Assembly: GCF_009733845.1 (NCBI RefSeq) | Contig: NZ_WNXZ01000002.1 | Span: 310,001-374,000, forward strand | Direction of reading: 5' to 3' | Length of the DNA: 64,000 nt | Origin: Pseudactinotalea terrae | Lineage (GTDB): Bacteria; Actinomycetota; Actinomycetes; Actinomycetales; Beutenbergiaceae | Shown: positions 1 to 10,213 of the stretch, piece after piece | Layout of the letters: each line of letters starts with the position of its first letter | How positions within the stretch are numbered: the first letter of the stretch is position 1 | The notes under the pieces: generated by a model | What the model saw: only the letters and a program-made list of their open reading frames with translations | What the model was told of the DNA's origin: nothing | Database searches by the model: none | Translations under genes and position numbers: made by a program

Positions 1-887
1 AGACCTGCGCCGCGATCGCCAGCATCCAGTGGAGCTGGCGGCTGCTGCTCGCGACCGGCGAGCCCAGGTACGCCGACCTCATCGAGCGGCAGCTCTACAA
101 CGCGGTGCTCTCGGGTGTCACCCTCGACGGCGACCGCTACTTCTACGTCAACACGCTCCAGGTCCGCGAGGGCGCGATCGCCTACGACGACCGGATGGGC
201 GCCGCCGGGCGGCAGGAGTGGTTCGGCTGCTCGTGCTGCCCCACCAACCTCATGCGCACGCTCGCCTCGTGGCACCACTACCTCGCCACCAGCTCGGACG
301 CCGGGCTCCAGGTGCACCAGTACGCCTCGGCGCAGCTCAGCGGCGGCGGCCTGGACGTGCGGATGGGGGCCGACTACCCGTGGCACGGCGAGATCGAGCT
401 CAGCATCGAGGCCGCGCCGCAGGACGTGCGCGAGCTCAGCCTGCGCATCCCGGCATGGGCGCGCTCGGCGACCCTCGAGATCGAGGGTGAGCCTGTCGCC
501 GTCGAGCCCGGGTCCTACGCCCGGGTCAGCAGGGTCTGGCGAGCGGGCGACGTCGTGCGCCTCCTGCTGCCCATGCCGGCACGCCTGACCCGCGGTCACC
601 ACCGCGTCGACGCCGTCCGGGGTGCGGCGGCGATCGAGCGTGGTCCGCTGGTCTACGCGATCGAGCACCTCGACCAGGAGGGCGTCACGGTCGACGACGT
701 CGCGCTCGCCTCGACCGAGCTGGCCGAGGAGTGGCGGGGTGACCTCTTCGGCGGCATCCCGGTCGTCACAGCCCCGGCACGCAACCTTCCCGACGGCGAG
801 GTGGGCCGCCTCGTCGCCATCCCGTACTTCATGTGGGCGAACCGGGAGGTCGGACCGATGAAGGTCTGGCTACCGCTGGACGCCTGA
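1..887 (+). CDS. GH127 family glycosidase (beta-L-arabinofuranosidase-like), 3' part
   Basis: The reading frame is open from base 3 at the window edge, so the 5' part of the gene is missing; 294 codons plus stop remain. The visible part starts with TCAAIASIQWSWRL. The two bases before it fit a Glu codon, which would give the E-T-C zinc-ligand motif of GH127. Further on, WFGCSCCPTNLMR (about residues 76-88 of the visible part) carries the Cys-Cys pair that supplies zinc ligands and the nucleophilic Cys in GH127 enzymes. The C-terminal beta-sandwich ends in MKVWLPLDA. Family members release L-arabinofuranose from plant or arabinan glycosides. The gene lies 80 bp before a sugar-binding lipoprotein gene, so hydrolysis and uptake are probably linked. 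The exact substrate cannot be read from this fragment. Confidence 0.88.
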   Translation, partial: TCAAIASIQWSWRLLLATGEPRYADLIERQLYNAVLSGVTLDGDRYFYVNTLQVREGAIAYDDRMGAAGRQEWFGCSCCPTNLMRTLASWHHYLATSSDAGLQVHQYASAQLSGGGLDVRMGADYPWHGEIELSIEAAPQDVRELSLRIPAWARSATLEIEGEPVAVEPGSYARVSRVWRAGDVVRLLLPMPARLTRGHHRVDAVRGAAAIERGPLVYAIEHLDQEGVTVDDVALASTELAEEWRGDLFGGIPVVTAPARNLPDGEVGRLVAIPYFMWANREVGPMKVWLPLDA

Positions 888-967
888 CAACACAGGACCA
901 CCTCTCCCACGTGCCGGGCCCCCGGCGCGTCGGTCCGCCCTACCCACCCACCGCAAGGAGCCCGACA

Positions 968-2332
968 ATGAAGCCGCTCGTCCTCAACCGCCGTGACGTC
1001 CTTCGACTCGGCGGCGTCACCGCACTCGGCGGAGCCCTCGGGGGCTCCCTCGTGGCCTGCAGCTCGGCAGGACCTCAGCTGCAGTACATGTTCTGGGGGT
1101 CGACGGCGGAGCAGGAGGCCGTCGAGTCCATGCTCGCCTCGTTCGAGGGCACGCTGGACGGCGAGCTCACCGTCGAGCCGCTGTACACGCCGGACGACTA
1201 CGACACGAAGCTCAACGCGCTGGTCGCGAGCAACCGGATGCCCGACGTCGCCTACATCTCGAACGGGATGGCGTACCGGCTGGCCGAGCAGGGCAAGCTG
1301 CTCGACCTCAGCCCCTACTTCGAGGACCACCCCGGGATCGGTGGCCGGCTGCCCGAGGCCTACAACTTCTGGTCGGAGACCCAGACGTTCGGAACCCCGG
1401 CCGCGCTGGAGATCATGTGCCTGTTCACCAACAAGGCGGCCTTCAGCGAGGCGGGCGTCGAGCTGCCACCGGTCACCGCCGCCGACGCCTGGAGCTGGGA
1501 CGACTTCGTCGACGCCGCCTACCGGCTGACCGTCGACCAGAGCGGGCGCCGGCCCGACGAGGACGGTTTCGACACCACCCAGGTGGCGCGGTTCGGCACG
1601 CTCGCGAACATGTGGTCGGCCGCCTGGTACGGACTGCTGCTCAGCAACGGCGTGGACGTCGTCGACGCCTCCGGCACCACCACGCAGCTCAACAGCCCTG
1701 AAGCCGTGGCGGTGCTGCAGAACCTCGTGGACCTCATGCACGAGCACCGGGTCGCGCCATCGCCCACGCAGCTGGGCAACAACGCACCCTCCACCCCGGC
1801 CCAGCTCGCCTCGAACCGGCTCGCGATGGCGATCGACGGTCAGTGGGCGCTGCTCGACATCAGCAAGTCGGACTTCGACTACGGGATCGGCGTGCTCCCC
1901 AGCTACGGCACCCCGATGACCGCCTCGATGGGCGGCGCGATCGGGATCTCGGCGGAGACCGAGCACCTCGAGGAGGCGCTCGCGCTGTACGTCCACCAGT
2001 CCGACCCGACCGTGGTCGGGCTGTTCGGTGAAGGCCTCTGGATGCCCGTGGAGGAGAAGTACTACACGGACGAGGAGCTGATCGCGACCTGGACCGACAA
2101 CGAGGTGCACCCGCAGGAGTACCGGACCGCCGTCGTCGACTACACGATGTCGAGCTCCAAGCGGTACTTCGCGGAGACGATGAGGAACTACGAGGCGATC
2201 GACAAGATCATCTCGCCAGCGCTGGAGCGTGTGCAGACCGGCGAGGAGGAGGTCCAGGCGGTGATGGACGAGATCGCCGCCGAGCTCAATGACGGCGTGC
2301 TGCAGGGCTTCTACCCCAACCCGTTGGTGTGA
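968..2332 (+). CDS. Sugar ABC transporter substrate-binding lipoprotein
   Basis: A 454-residue family 1 extracellular solute-binding protein. The ATG was chosen because AAGGAG lies 7 bases upstream (955-960) and the signal sequence begins there. Residues 7-16 carry a twin-arginine motif (N-RR-DVLRLGG) and LVAC places a lipidated Cys at residue 31, so the protein is probably a Tat-exported lipoprotein facing the cell wall. The mature part reads YMFWGSTAEQEAVESML, typical of carbohydrate-binding proteins, and the length is normal. It is the first gene of an overlapping binding-protein/permease/permease set. No ATPase gene is present, so a shared MsmK-type ATPase elsewhere is likely. The ligand is inferred to be an arabinoside or galactoside from its neighbours. 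Confidence 0.92.
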   Translation: MKPLVLNRRDVLRLGGVTALGGALGGSLVACSSAGPQLQYMFWGSTAEQEAVESMLASFEGTLDGELTVEPLYTPDDYDTKLNALVASNRMPDVAYISNGMAYRLAEQGKLLDLSPYFEDHPGIGGRLPEAYNFWSETQTFGTPAALEIMCLFTNKAAFSEAGVELPPVTAADAWSWDDFVDAAYRLTVDQSGRRPDEDGFDTTQVARFGTLANMWSAAWYGLLLSNGVDVVDASGTTTQLNSPEAVAVLQNLVDLMHEHRVAPSPTQLGNNAPSTPAQLASNRLAMAIDGQWALLDISKSDFDYGIGVLPSYGTPMTASMGGAIGISAETEHLEEALALYVHQSDPTVVGLFGEGLWMPVEEKYYTDEELIATWTDNEVHPQEYRTAVVDYTMSSSKRYFAETMRNYEAIDKIISPALERVQTGEEEVQAVMDEIAAELNDGVLQGFYPNPLV

Positions 2333-3273
2333 GCGGCGTCAGCGCCGAGGCGGCCCCGAACGGCGCAGGCCGCCGGGGTCGCCGCGGGAACACCGGTCGG
2401 GCAGAGGCGCGCTGGGGTGTGCTGTTCGCGATGCCGGCGATCCTGGGCTTCGTGATCTTCACGATCGGCCCGATGATCGCGTCCTTCATCCTCAGCCTCA
2501 CGGACTGGACCGTCGGTGGCACCCCTGCCTTCATCGGCATCGACAACTACGTCGCCCTGACGCAGGACAAGCTGTTCTGGAAGTCCCTCGGCGTGACCAC
2601 CTACTACACGCTGGCTGCGGTCCCGCTGGCGCTGCTCGTGGGGTTCGTCGTCGCGCTGCTGGTCAATGCCGGGTGGCGGCTGCAGTCGTTGTGGCGGACC
2701 GTCTACTACCTGCCCACGCTGGTACCGGCGGTGGCCAGCGCCGTGCTCTGGATCTGGATCTTCAACCCGGACTCCGGGCTCTTCAACTCGGTGCTGCGCG
2801 CCGTGGGGCTGCCGACGTCGAACTGGATCTACTCCGAGTCGACGGCGGTGCCCTCGCTGATCATCATGAGCACCTGGGGCTTCGGCAACGCGATGGTGAT
2901 CTTCCTGGCCGGGCTGCAGGGTGTGCCGCGACAGCTGTACGAAGCGGTGGCGCTCGACGGCGGCGGCGCGTGGTCCAAGTTTCGCCACGTCACGCTGCCC
3001 TTCATGACGCCAGTGATCTTCTACAACCTCGTGACCGGGGTGATCGGCACCTTCCAAGTCTTCAACCAGGCATACATCATGACCAGCGGCGGCCCCAACA
3101 ACGCCACCCTCTTCTACATCTACTACCTGTACACGAAGGCCTTCACCGACAGCGAGATGGGGTACGCCAGCGCTCTCGCCTGGGTGCTCTTCGTCATCGT
3201 GCTGGTGATCACGGCGCTGCTGTTCCGCAACGCCCGCAGCTGGGTCTACTACGAGACGGGAGACACCCGATGA
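2329..3273 (+). CDS. Sugar ABC transporter permease 1 (MalF-like)
   Basis: A 314-residue inner-membrane permease of the carbohydrate (CUT1) class. It starts with GTG inside the stop codon of the binding-protein gene (GTGA overlap), so translation is coupled. A basic N-terminus (GRRGRRGN) precedes six predicted membrane segments. The cytoplasmic EAA loop, EAVALDGGGAWSKFRHV, lies at about residues 205-221 and contacts the ATPase. It pairs with the downstream permease to form the channel. Confidence 0.93.
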   Translation: MSGVSAEAAPNGAGRRGRRGNTGRAEARWGVLFAMPAILGFVIFTIGPMIASFILSLTDWTVGGTPAFIGIDNYVALTQDKLFWKSLGVTTYYTLAAVPLALLVGFVVALLVNAGWRLQSLWRTVYYLPTLVPAVASAVLWIWIFNPDSGLFNSVLRAVGLPTSNWIYSESTAVPSLIIMSTWGFGNAMVIFLAGLQGVPRQLYEAVALDGGGAWSKFRHVTLPFMTPVIFYNLVTGVIGTFQVFNQAYIMTSGGPNNATLFYIYYLYTKAFTDSEMGYASALAWVLFVIVLVITALLFRNARSWVYYETGDTR

Positions 3274-4136
3274 GCGCCGCCACGCAGTCGAGGCCAGCGC
3301 GCGGGCTCCGCGTCTCGCGCGGGGTGATGTTCCTCGTCCTCGCGCTCGGCGCACTGGCGATGCTGGCTCCGTTCGCCTGGCTGATCCGCAGCGCGCTCAT
3401 GACCGACGCCCAGATCTTCATCAATCCGCCGCAGTGGTTCCCGAACCCGGTCGCGTGGGAGAACTTCCCCGACGCGCTGACGGCCCAACCGTTCGCGCGC
3501 TACTTCCTCAACACGATGATCATCGAGGCGGTCGTCGTCACCGGCACGGTGCTCACGTGCTCGTTGACGGCCTTCAGCTTCGCGAGGCTGCGGTGGCGCG
3601 GCCGGAACCTCGTGTTCGGGGTGCTGCTGACCGGTGTGATGCTGCCCTATGCGGTGACGCTGATCCCCACGTTCGTGGGCTGGGCGGCGCTCGGTGCGCT
3701 CGACACCTTCATCCCGCTGACCGTGCCGGCCTGGTTCGCGGGCGCTGGTGGCGGTGTGTTCAACATCTTCCTGTTCCGGCAGTTCTTCCTGACGATCCCG
3801 TACGAGATGGATGAAGCGGCCTACATCGACGGCGCGAACCCGTGGCAGGTGTTCATCAGCATCGTGATGCCGCTGTCGAAGCCGGTGATCGTGGTCGTGG
3901 TGATCTTCACCTTCATCGGGGTGTGGAACGACTTCCTCGGACCGCTGCTCTACCTGAGCTCGAGCGAGAACTTCACGCTTGCGCTCGGCCTCGCGACCTT
4001 CCAGAGCGCCTACACCGCGCAGTGGGGGCTGCTGATGGCGGCGTCCCTGGTCGTGATCCTGCCGATCGTGCTGCTGTTCTTCGTGCTGCAGCGCTACTTC
4101 GTCGAGGGCGTGACCCTCACGGGGATCAAGGGCTGA
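3270..4136 (+). CDS. Sugar ABC transporter permease 2 (MalG-like)
   Basis: A 288-residue CUT1 permease. ATG at 3270 overlaps the previous stop (ATGA). There is a first membrane segment at about residues 18-38 (MFLVLALGALAMLAPFAWLI) and an EAA loop, EAAYIDGANPWQVF, at about residue 182. It is the last gene of the importer set. Its 3' end overlaps the convergent oxidoreductase gene by 11 bp. Confidence 0.93.
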   Translation: MSAATQSRPARGLRVSRGVMFLVLALGALAMLAPFAWLIRSALMTDAQIFINPPQWFPNPVAWENFPDALTAQPFARYFLNTMIIEAVVVTGTVLTCSLTAFSFARLRWRGRNLVFGVLLTGVMLPYAVTLIPTFVGWAALGALDTFIPLTVPAWFAGAGGGVFNIFLFRQFFLTIPYEMDEAAYIDGANPWQVFISIVMPLSKPVIVVVVIFTFIGVWNDFLGPLLYLSSSENFTLALGLATFQSAYTAQWGLLMAASLVVILPIVLLFFVLQRYFVEGVTLTGIKG

Positions 4137-5127
4137 CCGGGGCGCCTCCGGCCGCGAGCGAGGCCTGTGCCGCCAGCACGACGGCGACGTCCGCCCTCGC
4201 CGAGGCCGGCGGCACCAACGGCGCTGCGTCGTCGCGGACGGCGGCGACCCAGTCGCGGACGATTGCTGCATGGCTGTCGTAGTAGCACTCCGGCGCCGAC
4301 AGCGGCACGGCCTCGGCACCTATCACCAGGCGGGCGGAGCCGCCGTCGGAGTCGTAGTCGACCCCGATGTCGATCATGCCGGTGCTGCCGAGCACGGTCG
4401 CCTCCACCTCGACAGCGCGGGCCGGTGTGCCCCAGCAGTACAGCGACTGCGCGAGCAGCCCGGAGGCGAAGGTGAGGTCGAGGGAGTACACCTCGGCGCC
4501 GGGCGTGGAGCGGCCGGTGCTGCGGTGCGCCGCCACCGTGGCGACCGGCCCGGCGAGCGCTCGCAACAGGCTGATGTGGTGGGTCGCCTGGTCCCACAGC
4601 AGCCCGGCCATCGCCTCGTCACCCCGCCGCCACGCCGAGGCGGCCCAGACGCCGGCGAGCGTGTAGGCGCGGGTGCTGCGCAGTGCGAGCACCTCGCCGA
4701 CACGCCCGGCGTCGATCGCCGATCGCGCAGCCCTGACCGCCTGCAGGTGCGGATAGTTCTCGGCGACCGCCACCACCCGATCGGCTGCGGCACCGGCCTG
4801 TGCGATCCGGTCGCAGTCCTGCAGCGACAGCGCGAGCGGCTTCTCGACCAGGACGTGGAGGCCGAGCGCGATCGCCTCGAGCGCCGCCTCGGCGTGGGCG
4901 CCGTGCGGGACCCGGATGTCCGCGCCGTCGAGGTGCTCGTGCGCCACCGCATCGGCGAGCGTGGTGAAGGCGCGCACGCCCAGATCCGCGGCAAGCGCCT
5001 CGGCGCGGTCCGCGTCACGGTCGACGACGGCGGCCACCGTGATCTCGGGCGCGAGGCAGGGGTAGATGTCGCGCGCCATGATCGTGCCCATGGCGCCGGC
5101 GCCCACGAGCGCCACCTGCTGCCTCAT
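4126..5127 (-). CDS. Gfo/Idh/MocA family oxidoreductase
   Basis: A 333-residue NAD(P)-dependent sugar dehydrogenase-like protein. The Rossmann motif VALVGAGAMGTIMARD is at residues 5-20, and VLVEKPLALS (about residues 91-100) holds the family's catalytic Lys. The start codon overlaps the stop of the LacI gene (ATGA), so the two are co-transcribed. It may oxidise or epimerise the sugar released by the neighbouring glycosidases; the substrate is not visible from sequence. Confidence 0.88.
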   Translation of the reverse strand: MRQQVALVGAGAMGTIMARDIYPCLAPEITVAAVVDRDADRAEALAADLGVRAFTTLADAVAHEHLDGADIRVPHGAHAEAALEAIALGLHVLVEKPLALSLQDCDRIAQAGAAADRVVAVAENYPHLQAVRAARSAIDAGRVGEVLALRSTRAYTLAGVWAASAWRRGDEAMAGLLWDQATHHISLLRALAGPVATVAAHRSTGRSTPGAEVYSLDLTFASGLLAQSLYCWGTPARAVEVEATVLGSTGMIDIGVDYDSDGGSARLVIGAEAVPLSAPECYYDSHAAIVRDWVAAVRDDAAPLVPPASARADVAVVLAAQASLAAGGAPVSP

Positions 5128-6134
5128 CGCGGGCTCGCCGTGATGACGGCGGTGCTGTCCCGCTCGACGAGGCGGTGCGGCAGGACATGCCGCGCCGGCT
5201 CGGCCCGGCCCTCGAACTGGGCACTCAGCTCACGCAGCGCCGCAGCGGCCACCTCGTCGGGAAGCGGGCCCACGGAGGTGAGGCTCGGTGTCGCACGCGC
5301 ACCCTCGCTCATGTTGTCGAAGCCGGCGACGGCGATGTCGGCGGGCACCGAGCGCCCGGTGCGCGCGACCGCCTTCATCGCGCCGAGGGCGGAGGAGTCG
5401 TTCATCGCGAAGATCGCATCGATGCCCGAGGTCCGCTCGAGCGCCCCGAGGGTGGCCGCCAGACCGCCGTCGAAGTCCCAGCCCGCAGGGATGAGCAGCT
5501 CGCGCTCGACGGCGATGCCCGCCTCGGCGAGCGCGTCCAGATAGCCGGCGGTCCGCTGCTCGCACGTGAGTGCGGCACCGCGGTCGGCGCCCAGGAGAGC
5601 GACCCGCCGTCGGCCCAGGCCGATGAGGTGACGCACGGCGTCCCGCACGGCGAGGCGATTGTCGGGGCCGACGTGCGCGACCTCTCCGCCCAGGCCCCGG
5701 TCCCCGATCAGCACCAGGGGGAAGGCAGGATGTCGCAGCGACTCGTCCTCGGGGGTGAGCGCGACCGAGGACATGATGACGCCGTCGGCGAACACCTGGT
5801 CGCCTGCGAGGATCGCGAGCTCGTCCTCACGCCGTGACGCGGTCGTCACGACGGTGACCCGCAGCGATTCCTGCGCGGCGCGATCGATCACGCACTGCGC
5901 GAGCTCGGCGAAGTACGGCTCGGTCAACCGGGGGAGGGCCAGCGCCACCGTGGAGGTGCGCCCCTGCCGCAGCTGCCGGGCCGGCGCGAAGGTGCGATAC
6001 CCGAGCGCACGGATGCTCGCCATGACCCTCTCGCGGGTCTCGGGACGCACCGGCACCGAGCCCGTGACCACGTTCGAGACCGTGCGCTGGGAGACGCCCG
6101 CGTGCTCGGCGACGTCGCGCATCGTGACGGCCAC
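5124..6134 (-). CDS. LacI family transcriptional regulator
   Basis: A 336-residue regulator. The N-terminal LacI helix-turn-helix (MRDVAEHAGVSQRTVSNVVT) is at about residues 5-24, followed by a periplasmic-binding-like sugar sensor domain. GTG at 6134 was chosen because AGGAGG lies 4 bases upstream (6139-6144); an internal ATG at residue 5 is spaced too far from it. It is transcribed away from the GH2 gene, with a perfect 12-bp palindrome in between (6202-6213). It probably represses the GH2 gene and itself, and perhaps the importer, until a sugar ligand binds. Confidence 0.93.
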   Translation of the reverse strand: MAVTMRDVAEHAGVSQRTVSNVVTGSVPVRPETRERVMASIRALGYRTFAPARQLRQGRTSTVALALPRLTEPYFAELAQCVIDRAAQESLRVTVVTTASRREDELAILAGDQVFADGVIMSSVALTPEDESLRHPAFPLVLIGDRGLGGEVAHVGPDNRLAVRDAVRHLIGLGRRRVALLGADRGAALTCEQRTAGYLDALAEAGIAVERELLIPAGWDFDGGLAATLGALERTSGIDAIFAMNDSSALGAMKAVARTGRSVPADIAVAGFDNMSEGARATPSLTSVGPLPDEVAAAALRELSAQFEGRAEPARHVLPHRLVERDSTAVITASPR

Positions 6135-6201
6135 GGGACCTCCTTCGCTCGGATCGCGACCCGCACCCGCGGGGGTTGCGCCAACCTACCTTCTCGTACA
6201 A

Positions 6202-6213
6202 TGCTACGTAGCA
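6202..6213. promoter_or_regulatory. Candidate LacI operator overlapping the GH2 promoter
   Basis: TGCTACGTAGCA is a perfect 12-bp palindrome with a central CG step, as LacI-family operators have. It immediately follows a TACAAT -10 box (6197-6202) that reads toward the GH2 gene. A TTGCGC element at 6176-6181 is a weak -35 with a short 15-bp spacer. Bound repressor here would block transcription start. The link to this LacI is inferred from position. Confidence 0.68.
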
Positions 6214-6251
6214 ATCCAATCCTGGTACCCCGCAACCCCGGAGTTTCGACG

Positions 6252-8075
<1,824 letters not shown>

Positions 8076-8109
8076 GGTGAGCGCCGCCGTCGGCCACGCC
8101 CGGCGAGTC

Positions 8110-8175
8110 GAGATCGCACTCTCGGTTCGAGATCGCACCCCCGGGAGTGCGATCTCGAACCAGACGTGCGATCTC
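8110..8175. repeat. Intergenic four-arm inverted repeat built on GAGATCGCAC
   Basis: The word GAGATCGCAC occurs twice forward (8110 and 8129) and its complement GTGCGATCTC twice (8147 and 8166). The central arms form a perfect 15-bp stem (8124-8138 with 8147-8161) around an 8-base loop. No T-run follows. It lies between the GH2 gene and the molybdate operon and could act as a terminator-like hairpin or a protein-binding site. The same 10-bp word recurs at 21191-21200. Confidence 0.7.
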
Positions 8176-8238
8176 GTCACGAGCGGCCGGTGACAATCCT
8201 GGGCTCGGGCCCGCAGATGCGGCGGTATTCTCTGCTTC

Positions 8239-8637
8239 GTGGCGCAACATCGGATCAGCGAGGCGGCTCGGCTGCTGGGGGTCAGCGACGACACCGTGCG
8301 CCGATGGGTCGAGCAGGGAAAGCTCGCCACGACGACCGACTCGGCGGGCAGGGCGGTCGTCGACGGCGCCGAGCTCGCCGCGCACGCGCAGGCGGTCGCG
8401 ACCGCGGCCCAGGACGACCCGCACGCCTCGAGCGCGCGCAACCGGTTCGTCGGGCTCGTCACCGCGATCACCGCCGATACGGTGATGGCGCAGGTCGAGC
8501 TGCAGTGCGGGCCGTTCCGCGTGGTGTCGCTGATGTCGTCGGAAGCCGTGCGCGACCTGGGGCTCGAGGTCGGGTCGACGGCGGTCGCCGTCGTCAAGGC
8601 GACGACGGTCATCGTCGAGAAGGAACGCGCCCGGTGA
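8239..8637 (+). CDS. HTH-TOBE molybdate-responsive protein (MopI-like)
   Basis: A 132-residue protein with an excisionase/MerR-like helix-turn-helix (about residues 5-30, ISEAARLLGVSDDTVRRWVE) joined to a molybdate-binding TOBE (Mop) domain at about residues 66-130 (ARNRFVGLVTAITADTVMAQ). It probably senses molybdate and regulates, or buffers molybdate for, the transporter that follows. GTG was chosen because TATTCT lies 7 bases upstream (8226-8231), which predicts a leaderless transcript. Its stop overlaps the modA start. Confidence 0.86.
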   Translation: MAQHRISEAARLLGVSDDTVRRWVEQGKLATTTDSAGRAVVDGAELAAHAQAVATAAQDDPHASSARNRFVGLVTAITADTVMAQVELQCGPFRVVSLMSSEAVRDLGLEVGSTAVAVVKATTVIVEKERAR

Positions 8638-9404
8638 CGACCCGAGCCCTGCGTTCAGCGCTCGCCGCGGCGACCGCCGTCGTCGTGCTCGCGGGCTGCG
8701 CGGGCGGTGCCGAGATCGACGGCGACCCCGCAGACCAGGTCAGCGGCACCGTGACGGTCTACGCGGCCGCCTCGCTGCAGGCGGCGTTCACCGACCTGAT
8801 CACCGAGTTCGAGCAGGTGAGCCCGGCGACGGTGGCGCCGCCGGTGTACGACGGCTCCGCGACGCTGGTCACCCAGCTGACCGAGGGTGCGGACGCGGAT
8901 GTGCTCGCCTCCGCCGACACGGCCACCATGGACGACCTCGTCAGCGCTGGCCTCAACGCGAGCGACCCGGTGGTGTTCGCGACCAACACGCTCGTGATCG
9001 CCGTCGCGCCCGGCAACCCGCTCGGCATCGCCGAGCTGGAGGATCTGGACGGCCTCGACTACGTGGTGTGCGCGCCCGAGGTGCCATGTGGCGCGGCCAC
9101 GTGGTCGCTGTTCGACGTCGACGCCCTCACGGTCGAGGCGGTGAGCCAGGAGCAGAACGTCACGGCTGTGGCCGAGCGGGTCGCACGCGGCGAGGTCGAC
9201 GCCGGCCTGGTCTACGCCACCGACGTGGTCGCGCGCTCGGACGTGCTCGAGGCCGTGGTCCCGAGCGGCGCCGGCCAGGTGGTCAACCAGTACCCGATCA
9301 CCACGCTGGCCGGCGCAGACGAGGCAGCGGCGGCGTTCGTCGACTTCGTGCTGTCCGACGAGGGTCGCGCCGTGCTCGCCGAGCACGGCTTCGGCGGGCC
9401 GTGA
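8634..9404 (+). CDS. modA: Molybdate-binding lipoprotein
   Basis: A 256-residue periplasmic-type binding protein. The GTG start overlaps the upstream stop (GTGA). The signal peptide ends with lipobox LAGC (about residues 19-22). The mature part begins VTVYAAASLQAAFTDL, the classic ModA strand whose Ser contacts the oxyanion, and DGSATLVTQLTEGADADVLA follows. It delivers molybdate (or tungstate) to ModB. Length is normal. Confidence 0.94.
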   Translation: MTTRALRSALAAATAVVVLAGCAGGAEIDGDPADQVSGTVTVYAAASLQAAFTDLITEFEQVSPATVAPPVYDGSATLVTQLTEGADADVLASADTATMDDLVSAGLNASDPVVFATNTLVIAVAPGNPLGIAELEDLDGLDYVVCAPEVPCGAATWSLFDVDALTVEAVSQEQNVTAVAERVARGEVDAGLVYATDVVARSDVLEAVVPSGAGQVVNQYPITTLAGADEAAAAFVDFVLSDEGRAVLAEHGFGGP

Positions 9405-10213
9405 TGGCGCAAGAGGCGCGCACCGGCGCGCGGCTGCCGGCCTGGATCCTCGTGCCCGCCGGGCTGGGGCTCGCGCTGCTGGTGATCCCGCTGCTGGCCA
9501 TGCTGCCGCGCGTCGACTGGGCCCGGCTGCCCGCGACGATCACCTCGCCGGCCGCCCTCGACGCGCTGTGGCTCTCGGTCCGGACGGCGACCCTCGCCGT
9601 GCTCCTGTGCCTGCTGCTGGGTGTCCCGCTCGCTCTCGCGATGGCGCGCGCCCGCCCGCGCGCCGCCGCGATCCTGCGTGCGCTCGTGACGCTGCCACTG
9701 GTGCTGCCGCCGCTGGTCGGGGGTGTGGCGCTGCTCGCGGTGGTGGGGCGAACCGGGGTGCTCGGGCGCTGGCTCGAGGCGACGGGTGTCTCGATCGCGT
9801 TCACGCCGTGGGCGGTGGTGCTCGCGCAGACGTTCGTGAGCCTGCCGTTCCTCGTCATCACGGTCGAGGGCAGCCTGCGCACGGTCGGGGACCGCTATCA
9901 GGTGGTCGCCGCGACCCTCGGCGCCCGCCCGGCGACCGTGCTGCGGCGGGTCAGCCTGCCGCTGATCGCCCCGAGCCTGCTCGCGGGCACCGTGCTGGCG
10001 TTCACGCGTGCGCTCGGTGAGTTCGGCGCCACCGCGCTGGTGGCGGGCAACCGGCCCGGCGTCACGCAGACGGTCCCGATGGCGATCTACACCGCCTTCA
10101 ACGGCGCGGGCGTGACACGCGACGTGGCGCTCGTGCTGTCGGTGCTGCTGGTCGCCACCGCGCTGGCGATCCTCGTGCTGGTGCCGGCGGTGCGGCGTCG
10201 GGAGGCATGGTGA
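9404..10213 (+). CDS. modB: Molybdate ABC transporter permease
   Basis: A 269-residue permease starting one base before the end of the modA stop (TGATG). It has about six hydrophobic segments, and the loop QVVAATLGARPATVLRRVSL (about residues 166-185) matches the EAA contact region for the ATPase. The TRALGEFGATALVAGN segment is typical of ModB/CysT permeases. Operon position between modA and modC supports molybdate over sulfate. Confidence 0.94.
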   Translation: MAQEARTGARLPAWILVPAGLGLALLVIPLLAMLPRVDWARLPATITSPAALDALWLSVRTATLAVLLCLLLGVPLALAMARARPRAAAILRALVTLPLVLPPLVGGVALLAVVGRTGVLGRWLEATGVSIAFTPWAVVLAQTFVSLPFLVITVEGSLRTVGDRYQVVAATLGARPATVLRRVSLPLIAPSLLAGTVLAFTRALGEFGATALVAGNRPGVTQTVPMAIYTAFNGAGVTRDVALVLSVLLVATALAILVLVPAVRRREAW

